Source of the DNA: Nocardia aurantia
GTDB taxonomy: Bacteria; Actinomycetota; Actinomycetes; Mycobacteriales; Mycobacteriaceae
DNA length: 64,000 nucleotides
NCBI RefSeq assembly: GCF_009604425.1
Contig: NZ_WEGI01000007.1
Coordinates: 310,001 to 374,000, forward strand
Reading direction: 5' to 3'
Under the pieces are notes generated by a model. The model did no database searches. It was not told the origin of the DNA and saw only the letters and a list, made by a program, of their open reading frames with translations. Positions 42,793-51,703 of the stretch are shown here, one piece after another. Positions within the stretch are counted from its first letter, which is position 1. Every line of letters starts with the position of its first letter. Both the position numbers and the translations under genes were made by a program.

Positions 42793-44382
42793 ATGTCGCA
42801 ATCCACTCGTCTCGACGGGGCATTCCAGGACGCATTGACGAGAGCCGTCGATCTGGACAAACAAGGCATTTCTCCGGAAGGCGAAAACGAGCTGTTCTCC
42901 GGCCGCACGCCTTCGAATGCCGAACTCGTCGAGACGTGCAGGCGTTTCTATCACGCACATCGCACCGTGCTCGATCGCGCGGTGGACGATGCCGTACATT
43001 TCCTCGCCTCGCCCGAGGGTGTCGCGTACGTCAAGGCGCTCAAGGGATCGTTCGACAGTGCGAAACCCAATCCGCTCAGCGACGAGATCGCGGCGCGGAT
43101 ACTGCACCGTGGCGAATTCGACCTCGCGGTCTCCCAGCCACCGGCGTTGCGCGGGTTCGGCATCGGCGTCTCGGCCGGAGTGAGCGCGGTGATCGGACTG
43201 CTCGCCGGCGCCGATCTGGTCTTCGACTTCAAGGACAAGACCCAGGTGCACCCCCGGACCTGGGCGGGCGGTTCCGTCAAGGGCGGGCTGTCGGTCAGCG
43301 CGGGGCTCGAACTGAGCTTCTGGGTCGACAAACCCGTGTCCGGCGCGATCGCCGGGTGGCTGCTGGACCTCTACGTCCCGAATCCCACCTACAAGATCGT
43401 CGTCTTCGTCCGGTTCATGTACATCAATCAGCGGGCCGAGGGCACGACCGATTTCGAATTCAGCGGCGTGTCGGTGCAATTGCCGTTCGGGATCGGAATT
43501 CCGCTCCGGATCGACAAGGACAAGGACAAGGTGGTCGCGCTGTTCGCCGCGCGCCAGACGGCATGGGACAGAACCCGGCGCGCGACCATGAGCGTGGTGA
43601 ACAAGGCGACCGGACTCCCGGCCATCGCGGTACAGGAGACGGCCACACTCCAAGTCACCCTCAGCAATACCGGGGACGATGTCGAGTTGAGTTCCGGCGC
43701 CGCCATGACGTTCAGCATGCCGTCCTATTTCACCAATGACGATGTCGCCGCGATGAATATCAGCTACGCCGGATGGAAGTCCTCGACGACCACCGGACCC
43801 AACGGTGATCTGCGCCTGGTGCTCACCCTGTCGGGTGATTACACCTGGGGAGCCGGCACCGATATCCTCTTCGCGATCGGTAATGTCAAGAGCAGCAATC
43901 AGCCGCCGATCGGCCAGCAGTCGCGCGCGGGTCAGGTGATTCTCGCGCTGAGCGACTCCGCGCTCGAGAAATCCGTCCCCGCCAACGCCGATTTCGCGCT
44001 CGTCTGGTCGACCTCCGAAGCCTCGGTATCGTGGTCGACCCAGATCACCGACACATTCAAACTGCTCGGCCCCGCGAACGGCACCGCGGACGCCTATGCC
44101 CAGCCCGGTTATCAGGCGGTACCGCTGACCACCGCCGTGGACACCACCGGCACCGTCTGGTTGCTCGGCTACCAGTACAACTACAACACGGCCGTTCCGG
44201 ACACCGTCATCCCGCAGATCCGTGCGGTCTGGACGAAACAGGATTCGGCGAAGACCCCGAATACCTACTGGCAGGGCACGACGATCGACCCGTCCTCACC
44301 GGCGGGCACGACCTCCACCGCCTACTACGGAGGGTCGGCGTCGACCGGAAACTCGATCACGATCAAGGCGGTTTTCGGATAG
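42793..44382 (+). CDS. Orphan 529-residue protein of unknown function
   Basis: It begins at ATG 42793, directly after GGGAGGAAAC. No signal peptide is visible. Residues ~1-110 are helical (TPSNAELVETCRRFYHAH). A Gly/Ala-rich amphipathic stretch follows (GFGIGVSAGVSAVIGLLAG, then SVKGGLSVSAGLELSFWV), with alternating residues as in membrane-inserting beta hairpins. The C-terminal ~250 residues are Ser/Thr/Asn-rich and beta-like (TLQVTLSNTGDDVELSSG; TLSGDYTWGAGTDILFAIG). The design recalls pore-forming or lectin-like proteins, but I recognise no family. Flanking genes give no functional clue. Confidence 0.72.
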   Translation: MSQSTRLDGAFQDALTRAVDLDKQGISPEGENELFSGRTPSNAELVETCRRFYHAHRTVLDRAVDDAVHFLASPEGVAYVKALKGSFDSAKPNPLSDEIAARILHRGEFDLAVSQPPALRGFGIGVSAGVSAVIGLLAGADLVFDFKDKTQVHPRTWAGGSVKGGLSVSAGLELSFWVDKPVSGAIAGWLLDLYVPNPTYKIVVFVRFMYINQRAEGTTDFEFSGVSVQLPFGIGIPLRIDKDKDKVVALFAARQTAWDRTRRATMSVVNKATGLPAIAVQETATLQVTLSNTGDDVELSSGAAMTFSMPSYFTNDDVAAMNISYAGWKSSTTTGPNGDLRLVLTLSGDYTWGAGTDILFAIGNVKSSNQPPIGQQSRAGQVILALSDSALEKSVPANADFALVWSTSEASVSWSTQITDTFKLLGPANGTADAYAQPGYQAVPLTTAVDTTGTVWLLGYQYNYNTAVPDTVIPQIRAVWTKQDSAKTPNTYWQGTTIDPSSPAGTTSTAYYGGSASTGNSITIKAVFG

Positions 44383-44442
44383 TCCGGCGGAGCCGCCGAT
44401 CCGGTCTCGCTGCATCCCACCGGATCGGCGGCAATCCGGCGT

Positions 44443-44790
44443 TCACGGAAGTGATCGCAGCGCGGCGGCGGCGATGGCCTCGCGGGTATCGGCGATCTCG
44501 GCCGGCGTGAGGTCTATCGGACGATGGGTGAACGCATTGTCCTCGAGCGTCTTCACGGTCGCTCCCGCCGCTCTGGCGAGCTCTCCGATCCGGGCCGTGG
44601 CCGTCAGCAACGCGGCGGACGCCTCGGTGCCCGAGTCGATGATCTGATGCCGGTCGAAACTTTCCGCCAGGTTCCGGAACACTTCCGCCGGAACGGGATT
44701 TGCGGCGACGGTGACGACGCATTGCGGCCGGTCACCGGCGCAGTAGTCGGCGAGATCCCGTTCCCGAAATTCGGCCCAATGGACACGCAC
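44443..44790 (-). CDS. Small hypothetical protein
   Basis: A 115-residue frame read from GTG 44790, the first plausible start; no ATG is in frame and the ribosome site is weak, so the start is uncertain. The sequence is protein-like and helical (WAEFRERDLADYC; AEVFRNLAESFDRHQII; LTPAEIADTREAI). It is divergent from the decarboxylase-like gene, 135 bp apart, and may be related to it. No family was recognised. Confidence 0.55.
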   Translation of the reverse strand: MRVHWAEFRERDLADYCAGDRPQCVVTVAANPVPAEVFRNLAESFDRHQIIDSGTEASAALLTATARIGELARAAGATVKTLEDNAFTHRPIDLTPAEIADTREAIAAAALRSLP

Positions 44791-44925
44791 CGGCCGGTGG
44801 CGCGGATCCCCCGGTCCGGGACGACTGTGACCCGGTGCGTCGTTCGGCGACCAGCCACACGCGGCTCGATACGCTGGCGATGCTGCCGGATCGGCCAGTG
44901 CTCTGCCTCGGAGAGGAGCAGGGAG

Positions 44926-46083
44926 ATGCCGCAGGATCAGAGACCCCTCGAGGATTTCGTCGCGACCGTCGAAACCTGGTACCGCGACGATGTTCAGGGA
45001 TTCCGGACGTTGTTCGACGCGGCCGTCGCCGGGGCCCAGCCGAATCCGGACGGCACGCCCGAACCGGTGCGATACGACTGGCGTGGCAGAACCGTCGGCG
45101 ATCTCTGCGCATTCTTCCGGGACTGGTACAACTGGCTGCCGCGACCGGCCACCGCACTCGACTACATCCGTAAATTCAACTGGCTGACCTATCGCAACGA
45201 ATACGGGTCGGTCTTCGTCACCTGTGGCCTGGGTTTGCGGATGACCGCCGATTTCACGAATCTCCAGGCCACCCATCAGATGGGCTGTGCGACGAATGCC
45301 CGGTGGCGGCAGCTCGCCGGCACCTGGGCCGAATTGCTGCCGGATATGGACGACTACGAGCCGGGTCCGTACGCGACGTTCAACGATTTCTTCGTGCGCC
45401 GGCTCCGGCCCGGGAAACGGCCGGTCGACGCGCCGGAGGACGGGCGGGTGGTCGTCGCACCGGCCGACGGCATCGTGTCCATGATCGTGCACGACCTGAC
45501 CGACACCACGCGGATCCCGGTCAAATCGGCGACCATGAATGTGCGGCAACTACTCGGCGGCTCCGATTACGCGGATCGTTTCCTCGGCGGTACGGCGGTG
45601 TCCTGCATCCTGCTGCCCGATTCCTATCACCGCTACCATTCCCCGGTCGCCGGTGAGGTGATCGCGGCGACCGACCACATCGGCGGCTGCTATTACAGCG
45701 ACCGCGATCCACCGGAACCATCCGGCGGCCACCGCTTCGACTACCGGCACTTCGATAGATTCCGCCGGGGCTACGTGATCATCGAGACGCCGGACCCGTA
45801 CGGTGGAAATCGGCCGATCACCGTGGGACTGGTGCCTGTCGGCCTCAATTCGATTGCGTCCGTGCAGTTCCGGGACAAGTTCACCGGCCCGCTCCCGGTG
45901 CCGGTGGCGAAAGGTGAGGAACTCGGCTGGTTCCGCTACGGCGGCTCCCTGACCATCCTGCTGTTCGAACCGGATCGGTTCCCCGCCCTGCAACTGCGCC
46001 AGGGCCAGCGGATCGGCACCCTGGACCAGGCGGACCGGGTACGCGGCCTGTTCTCCCGGCACAACGGCCACACCCGATCGTGA
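44926..46083 (+). CDS. Phosphatidylserine-decarboxylase-like pyruvoyl enzyme
   Basis: A 385-residue protein from ATG 44926 (GAGGAGCAGGG upstream). The N-terminal ~130 residues resemble the extra domain of long decarboxylases (GDLCAFFRDWYNWLP). The catalytic half follows: FNDFFVRRLRPGKRPV, APADGIV, LPDSYHRYHSPVAGEV and, near the end, FRYGGSLTILLF. In this family a GS(S/T) motif self-cleaves to a pyruvoyl group; here it reads GGSL, keeping Gly-Ser. Long relatives include amino-acid decarboxylases such as the fungal tryptophan enzyme, so an aromatic amino-acid substrate is as plausible as phosphatidylserine. No membrane helix is seen. Confidence 0.78.
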   Translation: MPQDQRPLEDFVATVETWYRDDVQGFRTLFDAAVAGAQPNPDGTPEPVRYDWRGRTVGDLCAFFRDWYNWLPRPATALDYIRKFNWLTYRNEYGSVFVTCGLGLRMTADFTNLQATHQMGCATNARWRQLAGTWAELLPDMDDYEPGPYATFNDFFVRRLRPGKRPVDAPEDGRVVVAPADGIVSMIVHDLTDTTRIPVKSATMNVRQLLGGSDYADRFLGGTAVSCILLPDSYHRYHSPVAGEVIAATDHIGGCYYSDRDPPEPSGGHRFDYRHFDRFRRGYVIIETPDPYGGNRPITVGLVPVGLNSIASVQFRDKFTGPLPVPVAKGEELGWFRYGGSLTILLFEPDRFPALQLRQGQRIGTLDQADRVRGLFSRHNGHTRS

Positions 46084-46120
46084 GCGCGAGGCCGACAGCA
46101 AGGGCGAACCGCGGCTTCGA

Positions 46121-47704
46121 TCAGATGCGCAGCAGTTGCACTTTGCGGCCCTCGGCAGTGACCTCTTCGGTGAAGACGCCACGCTCGGACAGCGGGGCAG
46201 CGCCGGGGCGGCGATCGAAGATCACCAGCGTTCCCGTCTCCAGCCCCACCCCGGCAAGGTAGGAGTCGAGCTGATCGAGGCCCTCGTCGACCGGGTCCTC
46301 GCGGCCGGGCCACCAGACCTTCAATTCCATCGCCTCTCGCTGCACGGCGCGTTTTCCGTCCGTACCCGTGTATGGCTTGCGGAGGAAAATTTCCACGCGC
46401 CCCGTGCCGACACCGTATTCACTGTCGACGAAACCGCCGCCGTTCACGATCCGGTACAAGTATCCGAGCAGCACCAATTGCGCACCCGCCTCGTTGTAGC
46501 CTCTGCCGACCGCCATCATGGCGCCTTTTTCACGCCAGAACGCGACGAATTCGCGCAGCAGCTTGTCGAGGTCGATCCGGCCATCGGACAGGATGAAGCT
46601 ACGCGGGCTGTCCGTGACCATATCCATGACGGGCTGCGCCAGCACTCGCGCGAGAACCTCTCGATAGATCGGATTCGCCACCGCGACCGGACTGTCCCGA
46701 GCGATCAATCCCAGGTCCCGCACGTATGCGACATCGTCGTTGTACGACGGATCGACCTCGGGAAGCAGACCCGCGATCAGCGGCTCGACGATCCGCCGCA
46801 CCCGAGGTTCGGCGAGTTTCGCAACCACGGAATCCAAGTGGACGGCGCGCCCGTCGATGAGACGGCGCGTCGCCTCATCGATGTGGTCGGCAGTGATCGG
46901 AACCGGTGGCCGCACCTCGATCTCGACGAGGATCTGCCGCGCGATCGCATTGACCAGCCACGGCTGGCCGGCCGAATAGGCGAATACGCGCTGAAGGGCA
47001 TCCTCGGTGAACGGCTGCCCACTGTCCGTAGTGTACTGACCGTAGAGTGCGGCAATATCGTCCACGCTGAAATCACCGATCCGCATGGAATCCACGGCGA
47101 TATTGAATGGACTCGCGCCGCCCAGCCGTGCGGGGTCCCCACCGGACGCTGCCTTGTACTCCCGAATGTCACGCAGACCCGACAAAACCACAGAAGCGGG
47201 AAAACCCTTGGGCCGCACCCGGAAACCATCACGCAATTGTCGCAGCAGAGTCATCATGCTCTGCCCGTGCATTGCATCGACCTCATCGAGCAACAGCACG
47301 ATCGGAACCGGACACTGCCGCGCCCAGGCGCGCAGACCAGCCTTGATCTTGGTGCCCGGCGGCGCATCCGGCCACACCGACGGCGGCAACCACGACTCCG
47401 GATAGTCGCGATCCAGGACCGCTTCCCGAATCGAATACAGGACGATGTCCTCCGCAGCGGAATAATCGTCGCCGGCTACCTGAGCCGTCTCGCACGACAC
47501 GAGTACGGCGACCTGCTCGTTCTCGGCGGAAAGCGCGTCCGCCAGAGCGGTCAATGTGGTCGTCTTACCGGTCTGGCGAGGAGCGTGAACCACGAAATAC
47601 AATCCCTGCTCGATCAATCCCCGGGCCTTCGGCAGCCGTGCCTGTGCCGGAAGCATGTAATGCAGCTCCGGATCGCACTGCCCCGTCGTGTTGAAGGTCC
47701 GCAT
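46121..47704 (-). CDS. AAA ATPase with C-terminal PD-(D/E)XK-like domain
   Basis: The 527-residue protein has Walker A HAPRQTGKTTTL near residue 42 and Walker B VLLLDEVDAMHG near 140, a sensor-type segment and a winged-helix region (FSVDDIAALYGQY; AYSAGQPWLVNAI). The last ~120 residues contain GTGRVEIFLR and then AMELKVWW, matching the E...GR(V)E...ExK layout of PD-(D/E)XK nucleases fused to such ATPases. Related proteins are scattered through bacteria, probably as mobile or defence genes. It is alone here, converging with the decarboxylase-like gene, and its composition is slightly less GC-rich than the surroundings. Confidence 0.82.
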   Translation of the reverse strand: MRTFNTTGQCDPELHYMLPAQARLPKARGLIEQGLYFVVHAPRQTGKTTTLTALADALSAENEQVAVLVSCETAQVAGDDYSAAEDIVLYSIREAVLDRDYPESWLPPSVWPDAPPGTKIKAGLRAWARQCPVPIVLLLDEVDAMHGQSMMTLLRQLRDGFRVRPKGFPASVVLSGLRDIREYKAASGGDPARLGGASPFNIAVDSMRIGDFSVDDIAALYGQYTTDSGQPFTEDALQRVFAYSAGQPWLVNAIARQILVEIEVRPPVPITADHIDEATRRLIDGRAVHLDSVVAKLAEPRVRRIVEPLIAGLLPEVDPSYNDDVAYVRDLGLIARDSPVAVANPIYREVLARVLAQPVMDMVTDSPRSFILSDGRIDLDKLLREFVAFWREKGAMMAVGRGYNEAGAQLVLLGYLYRIVNGGGFVDSEYGVGTGRVEIFLRKPYTGTDGKRAVQREAMELKVWWPGREDPVDEGLDQLDSYLAGVGLETGTLVIFDRRPGAAPLSERGVFTEEVTAEGRKVQLLRI

Positions 47705-47800
47705 TCCCTCACCGTACCGGCCACTACTCAGCGGTCGGCGAGCTGCGCTGCCGGCACCGATACGGTTCGAGCACAGCCGCTCGGGTCATGCTCGCCCGAA

Positions 47801-47890
47801 TCAACGGGATCAGGTTCACGTGGACACAGGAGCCGAGAGCCTGTGCAGCTTCTGCCCCAGCATGTCCGCGTGCCAGGGCTGGTCGTTGTT
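47801..47890 (-). pseudogene. Fragment of a second rlmN gene
   Basis: These 90 bp align with 49268-49357 inside the intact rlmN at roughly three quarters identity and with a one-base deletion. On the minus strand the fragment encodes NDQPWHADMLGQKLH, then in another frame ALGSCVHVNLIPL, matching NDQPWRADLLGQKLH and ALGSRVHVNLIPL of the real protein. Nothing else of rlmN was recognised. It lies upstream of the GCS2-type gene, so rlmN-like sequence flanks that gene on both sides. Confidence 0.8.
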
Positions 47891-47963
47891 TGGTTTCGGG
47901 CTGCACGGGTAGTTCGCGCCACATCGTCGGCAGGCGGCGAAGGCTGGACGGAGGTGCGGACGC

Positions 47964-49070
47964 ATGGCCGGGAATGCTCGTGCGGTGACGGTCGGGGTGG
48001 AGGAGGAGTTCCTGCTCACCGACCCGGTGACCGGTGCGCCGGCGCCGAAGAACCGAGAAGTCGCCGAGGCGGCGAAGGCCGCCGGGGTCGAGGTGGATCT
48101 GGAATTGACCAGCTGCCAGGTCGAGACCAGCACCGGCGTGCACACCGACATTCGCGAACTGCACACCGAACTGCAACGGTTGCGGACCACCGTCGCGGAC
48201 TGCGCCGCCGAACAGGGCGCGCGCCTGCTGGCGGTCGCGGTTCCGCCGACCATGCCGCAGGGATTCCCGGTCACCGACACCCCTCGCTATCAGCAGATCG
48301 CCGAGCACTACGGGATGATCGCCCACGAGCAAGGCCTGTGCGGCTGCCACGTCCATGTCGGGGTCCCCGATCGCGAGGCCGCGATCACGGTGTCCAATCA
48401 CGTGCGCCCGTGGCTGCCGGTGCTGCTCGCGTTGACCGCCAACTCTCCGATCTACCAGGGCCGCGAGACCGGGTACGCGAGCTGGCGCAGCATCCTGTGG
48501 CGACGCTGGCCCAGCGCCGGCCCGCCCCCGTACTTCGCCTCCCGGGCCGACTACGAGTCGATCGTGGCGATGATGCGCGCCGGGGGCAGCATCCTGGACA
48601 AACAGATGGTGTACTGGGACGTCCGCGCCTCGGAATCGTTTCCCACCGTGGAGATCCGGGTCAGCGACATCCCCGCCACCTCGGCCGAATCCGCCGTGCT
48701 GGCCGCCCTGGTCCGCGCCACGGTGACCACGGGGTTGCGAGCGATCGAGTCCGGACGCGCCGCGACGGCGGTACCCGGTGAAGTGCTGCGGGTCGCGTAC
48801 TGGAACGCCGCGCACTCCGGCCTGGACGGACCGGGCCTGGACCCGATCGGCGGTGCGATGGTCTCGCACCGCGAGTTGCTGACCGCGTTGATCGACCACA
48901 CCGAGACCGCGCTACGCGAAACCGGGGACCTCGACTTCGTCACCGAATACCTCGACGTCCTGGACCGCACCGGCAACGGCGCGCGCAGACAACTGGCCGC
49001 CCTGCGCGCCCACGACGACATCGCCGACGTCATCAACGAAATCGCTCACGCCACCCTCCAAAGCCCTTGA
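47964..49070 (+). CDS. GCS2-family carboxylate-amine ligase (YbdK-like)
   Basis: The protein has 368 residues from ATG 47964. Family motifs: VTVGVEEEFLLTD at the N-terminus, ELTSCQVETSTGVHTD, GCHVHVGVPDREAAI and SFPTVEIRVSDIPATS. It belongs to the ATP-grasp-like glutamate-cysteine ligase 2 group; YbdK has weak gamma-glutamylcysteine synthetase activity and other members act in mycothiol-era or ergothioneine pathways, so the amine substrate is uncertain. It is not part of an obvious operon. The decayed rlmN fragment before it and rlmN after it suggest it sits in a rearranged segment. Confidence 0.87.
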   Translation: MAGNARAVTVGVEEEFLLTDPVTGAPAPKNREVAEAAKAAGVEVDLELTSCQVETSTGVHTDIRELHTELQRLRTTVADCAAEQGARLLAVAVPPTMPQGFPVTDTPRYQQIAEHYGMIAHEQGLCGCHVHVGVPDREAAITVSNHVRPWLPVLLALTANSPIYQGRETGYASWRSILWRRWPSAGPPPYFASRADYESIVAMMRAGGSILDKQMVYWDVRASESFPTVEIRVSDIPATSAESAVLAALVRATVTTGLRAIESGRAATAVPGEVLRVAYWNAAHSGLDGPGLDPIGGAMVSHRELLTALIDHTETALRETGDLDFVTEYLDVLDRTGNGARRQLAALRAHDDIADVINEIAHATLQSP

Positions 49071-49112
49071 CAACGCTGACCAAGGGCTCAGGATCTTCTA
49101 TCGCACTCTCGT

Positions 49113-50222
49113 TCAGCCTTCGGCAGCCAATTGTCCGCAGGCGGCGGCGATTTCCTGGCCACGGGTGTCACGGACCGTGCACGGCACGCCCTGAGCCTCC
49201 ACACGCCGGACAAACTCCCGCTCAACAGGTTTCGGGGAGGCATCCCACTTCGAACCCGGAGTCGGGTTCAACGGGATCAGGTTCACATGCACCCGCGAAC
49301 CCAGCGCCTTGTGCAACTTCTGCCCCAACAGGTCCGCACGCCACGGCTGATCGTTGATGTCACGGATGAGGGCATACTCGATCGAAATCCGGCGACCGGT
49401 CCTGTCCGCGTAATACCTTGCGGCATCCAGGACTTCGGACACCGACCAGCGATTGTTGACCGGTACCAACGTGTCTCGTAGTTCGTCGTCCGGAGTGTGC
49501 AGGGAGACAGCCAGAGTCACCGACAGGCCCTCGTCCGCGAGCTTGCGGATCGCGGGGGCCAGGCCGACCGTGGAGACCACCACGTTGCGCTGGGAGATGC
49601 CCAGGCCGTCGGGGGCCGGAGAGGTGATGCGGCGGACCGCGTTCACCACCCGCTTGTAGTTCGCGAGCGGTTCACCCATGCCCATGAAGACGATGTTGGA
49701 CAGGCGGCCCGGGCCGCCGGCGATGTCGCCGTCGCGCAGGGCCGCGGCGGCGGCGCGGACCTGGTCGACGATCTCGGCGGTGGAGAGGTTGCGGTTCAGG
49801 CCGCCTTGGCCGGTGGCGCAGAAGGGGCAGGCCATGCCGCAGCCCGCCTGGCTGGAGATGCAGAGGGTGTTGCGGTCGGGGTAACGCATCAGCACCGACT
49901 CGAGCAGGGTGCCGTCGCCGGCGCGCCACAGGGTCTTGCGGGTGGTGCCGGCGTCGCAGACCACGTGGCGGACCTCGGTCAGCAGGGGCGGGAAGAGGGA
50001 TTCGCCGATTTTCGCGCGGATCGGGGCGGGCAGGTCGGTCATCGCCTCCGGATCGGATTGGAGGCGGCCGTAGTACTGGCGGGCGATCTGGTCGGCGCGG
50101 AATGTGGGGAGGCCGAGTTCTTCGACGGCCTTGCGTCGCTCGTCGGAGTCGAGGTCGGCGAGATGCCTCGGGGGCATGCCACGGCGCGGGGCATCGAAGA
50201 CGAGCGGCAGGGGGGTGGTCAT
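49113..50222 (-). CDS. rlmN: Dual-specificity 23S rRNA/tRNA A2503/A37 methyltransferase
   Basis: A 369-residue radical-SAM enzyme from ATG 50222. The CX3CX2C iron-sulfur motif is in SQAGCGMACPFCATG; NIVFMGMGEPLANY, VVVSTVGLAPAI and SVTLAVSLHTPDDELR follow as in RlmN, and the C-terminal methyl-carrying Cys is in GVPCTVRDTRGQEI. It methylates C2 of adenosine 2503 in 23S rRNA and A37 of some tRNAs. In related actinomycetes it lies near cdsA-frr-pyrH, as here. A fragment of a second copy occurs at 47801-47890. Confidence 0.97.
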   Translation of the reverse strand: MTTPLPLVFDAPRRGMPPRHLADLDSDERRKAVEELGLPTFRADQIARQYYGRLQSDPEAMTDLPAPIRAKIGESLFPPLLTEVRHVVCDAGTTRKTLWRAGDGTLLESVLMRYPDRNTLCISSQAGCGMACPFCATGQGGLNRNLSTAEIVDQVRAAAAALRDGDIAGGPGRLSNIVFMGMGEPLANYKRVVNAVRRITSPAPDGLGISQRNVVVSTVGLAPAIRKLADEGLSVTLAVSLHTPDDELRDTLVPVNNRWSVSEVLDAARYYADRTGRRISIEYALIRDINDQPWRADLLGQKLHKALGSRVHVNLIPLNPTPGSKWDASPKPVEREFVRRVEAQGVPCTVRDTRGQEIAAACGQLAAEG

Positions 50223-50303
50223 AACCTTTCCAGTGTCCCACTCGGGCGGGTTACGGCGGCGACCGGGATGCGCGGGCGGGCGGGAGCACGCATACTCGCG
50301 AGA

Positions 50304-51203
50304 ATGTCGGACTATTCGGACTACGACGAATTCGGGTTGTTCGCCGAGAACGCGGAGGAGGCCGGGCTCGAGTGGGCCGGGCCGCCGCGGGTGCGGCGCA
50401 TCTCGGTGGATATCGGCGGCGGGCGGCGGGTCAGCGGGCTGCGCTGGGGTGACGGGGAGCCGGAGCTGGTCTTCCTGCACGGCGGCGCGCAGAACGCGCA
50501 CACCTGGGACACCGTCGCGCTGGCGCTGAACCGGCCGCTGCTCGCGCTCGATCTGCCGGGGCACGGGCACTCCGATTGGTGGGACGACCACCTCTACACA
50601 CCGGAACTCCTGGCGGAGGCGGTGGCGGTCGTCATCGCGGCCGAGGCGCCGCGGGCCGAGGCGGTCGTCGGTATGTCGCTGGGTGGTCTGACCTCGTTCC
50701 TACTGGCGGCACGGCATCCGGAACTGGTGCGCCGGCTGATCGTGGTGGACGTGACGCCGGGCACCGGGGACCATCCGGGTAAGACCGCGGCCATAGCGGC
50801 GTTCGTCGGTGGGCCCGCCGACTTCGCCTCCTTCGACGAGATCCTGGAGCGGACCGTGGCGCACAATCCCGGGCGCTCGGTGCGGTCGCTGCGGCGCGGG
50901 GTGCTGCACAACGCGCGGCCGCGCGCGGACGGGCGCTGGGTGTGGCGTTACGACCGGCTACGGCCCACCGCCGACGGTTCGATGGATTTCGGGCCGTTGT
51001 GGGAGGACGTGTCGGCGGTGCGGGCGCCGCTGCTGCTGGTGCGGGGCGGCCGGTCACCGGTTGTCGACGACGGTGATGTGGCCGAGTTGCTGCGGCGGCA
51101 GCCCACCGCCCGGGTGATCGTGGTCGAGGAGGCCGGGCATTCGGTCCAGGGTGATCGGCCGGTCGAGCTGGCGGCGTTGATCAGCGATTTCCGCACCGCG
51201 TGA
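50304..51203 (+). CDS. Alpha/beta hydrolase
   Basis: A 299-residue protein from ATG 50304. The fold is clear: oxyanion region FLHGGAQNAHTWD, LALDLPGHGHSDW, nucleophile elbow VVGMSLGGLTS with the Ser, a late Asp region (LLVRGGRSPVVDDGDV) and the catalytic His in EEAGHSVQGD. The N-terminal ~30 residues are acidic and unusual (YSDYDEFGLFAENAEEAG). No membrane anchor or signal peptide. An esterase or related hydrolase is expected; substrate unknown. It is divergent from rlmN with 81 bp between starts. Confidence 0.93.
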   Translation: MSDYSDYDEFGLFAENAEEAGLEWAGPPRVRRISVDIGGGRRVSGLRWGDGEPELVFLHGGAQNAHTWDTVALALNRPLLALDLPGHGHSDWWDDHLYTPELLAEAVAVVIAAEAPRAEAVVGMSLGGLTSFLLAARHPELVRRLIVVDVTPGTGDHPGKTAAIAAFVGGPADFASFDEILERTVAHNPGRSVRSLRRGVLHNARPRADGRWVWRYDRLRPTADGSMDFGPLWEDVSAVRAPLLLVRGGRSPVVDDGDVAELLRRQPTARVIVVEEAGHSVQGDRPVELAALISDFRTA

Positions 51204-51280
51204 CATACGGCGGCCCACCGGCCGGCGGATCGGTGGGCCGCCGCATGCATGGAACCGTCGCCAGCGGTAAATCGTCGGAT

Positions 51281-51682
51281 ATGACCAGCAACGCCGTACC
51301 CGCGCCGGGACCGGACCGGGTCCCGGCCGACGCACCCGCCGATTCCGTTCGCGACACCGCCCCGGCAACCCCGGCGACGTCGCAGCCCACCGCACCGGAG
51401 ACATTTCCGGTAGCGCCCGAACCCGCACCGGCCACCCCGAATCTCGCCACGAAAGCGGGTTACACCTGGACTGCCCTGGTGGCCGCCGCCGTGCTCGGTG
51501 TGCTGCTGTTGATCTTCATCCTGCAGAATTCGGACAAGACTCGCATCTCGTTGTTCTTCTGGACCCTGACGCTGCCGCTCGGTGTCACGATCCTGCTGTC
51601 CGGCATCGCCGGGGCCCTGCTGATGGCGCTCGTCGGCGGATGGCGCATCCTGCAGTTGCGCCGGGTGGTGAAGAAGGGCTGA
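51281..51682 (+). CDS. LapA-family (DUF1049) membrane protein
   Basis: A 133-residue protein; ATG 51281 is preferred over upstream in-frame codons because the preceding sequence is unlike protein. The N-terminal ~60 residues are rich in Pro, Ala and Thr and probably unfolded. Two membrane segments follow (residues ~65-85 and 98-120) around ILQNSDKTRISLFFWTLTLP, the hallmark of DUF1049/LapA, then a basic tail RRVVKKG. In enterobacteria LapA acts with LapB in envelope lipopolysaccharide control. Actinomycete members have no known role. It converges with cdsA. Confidence 0.85.
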   Translation: MTSNAVPAPGPDRVPADAPADSVRDTAPATPATSQPTAPETFPVAPEPAPATPNLATKAGYTWTALVAAAVLGVLLLIFILQNSDKTRISLFFWTLTLPLGVTILLSGIAGALLMALVGGWRILQLRRVVKKG

Positions 51683-51703
51683 CCGCGCGTCGCGGTGGAC
51701 TGC

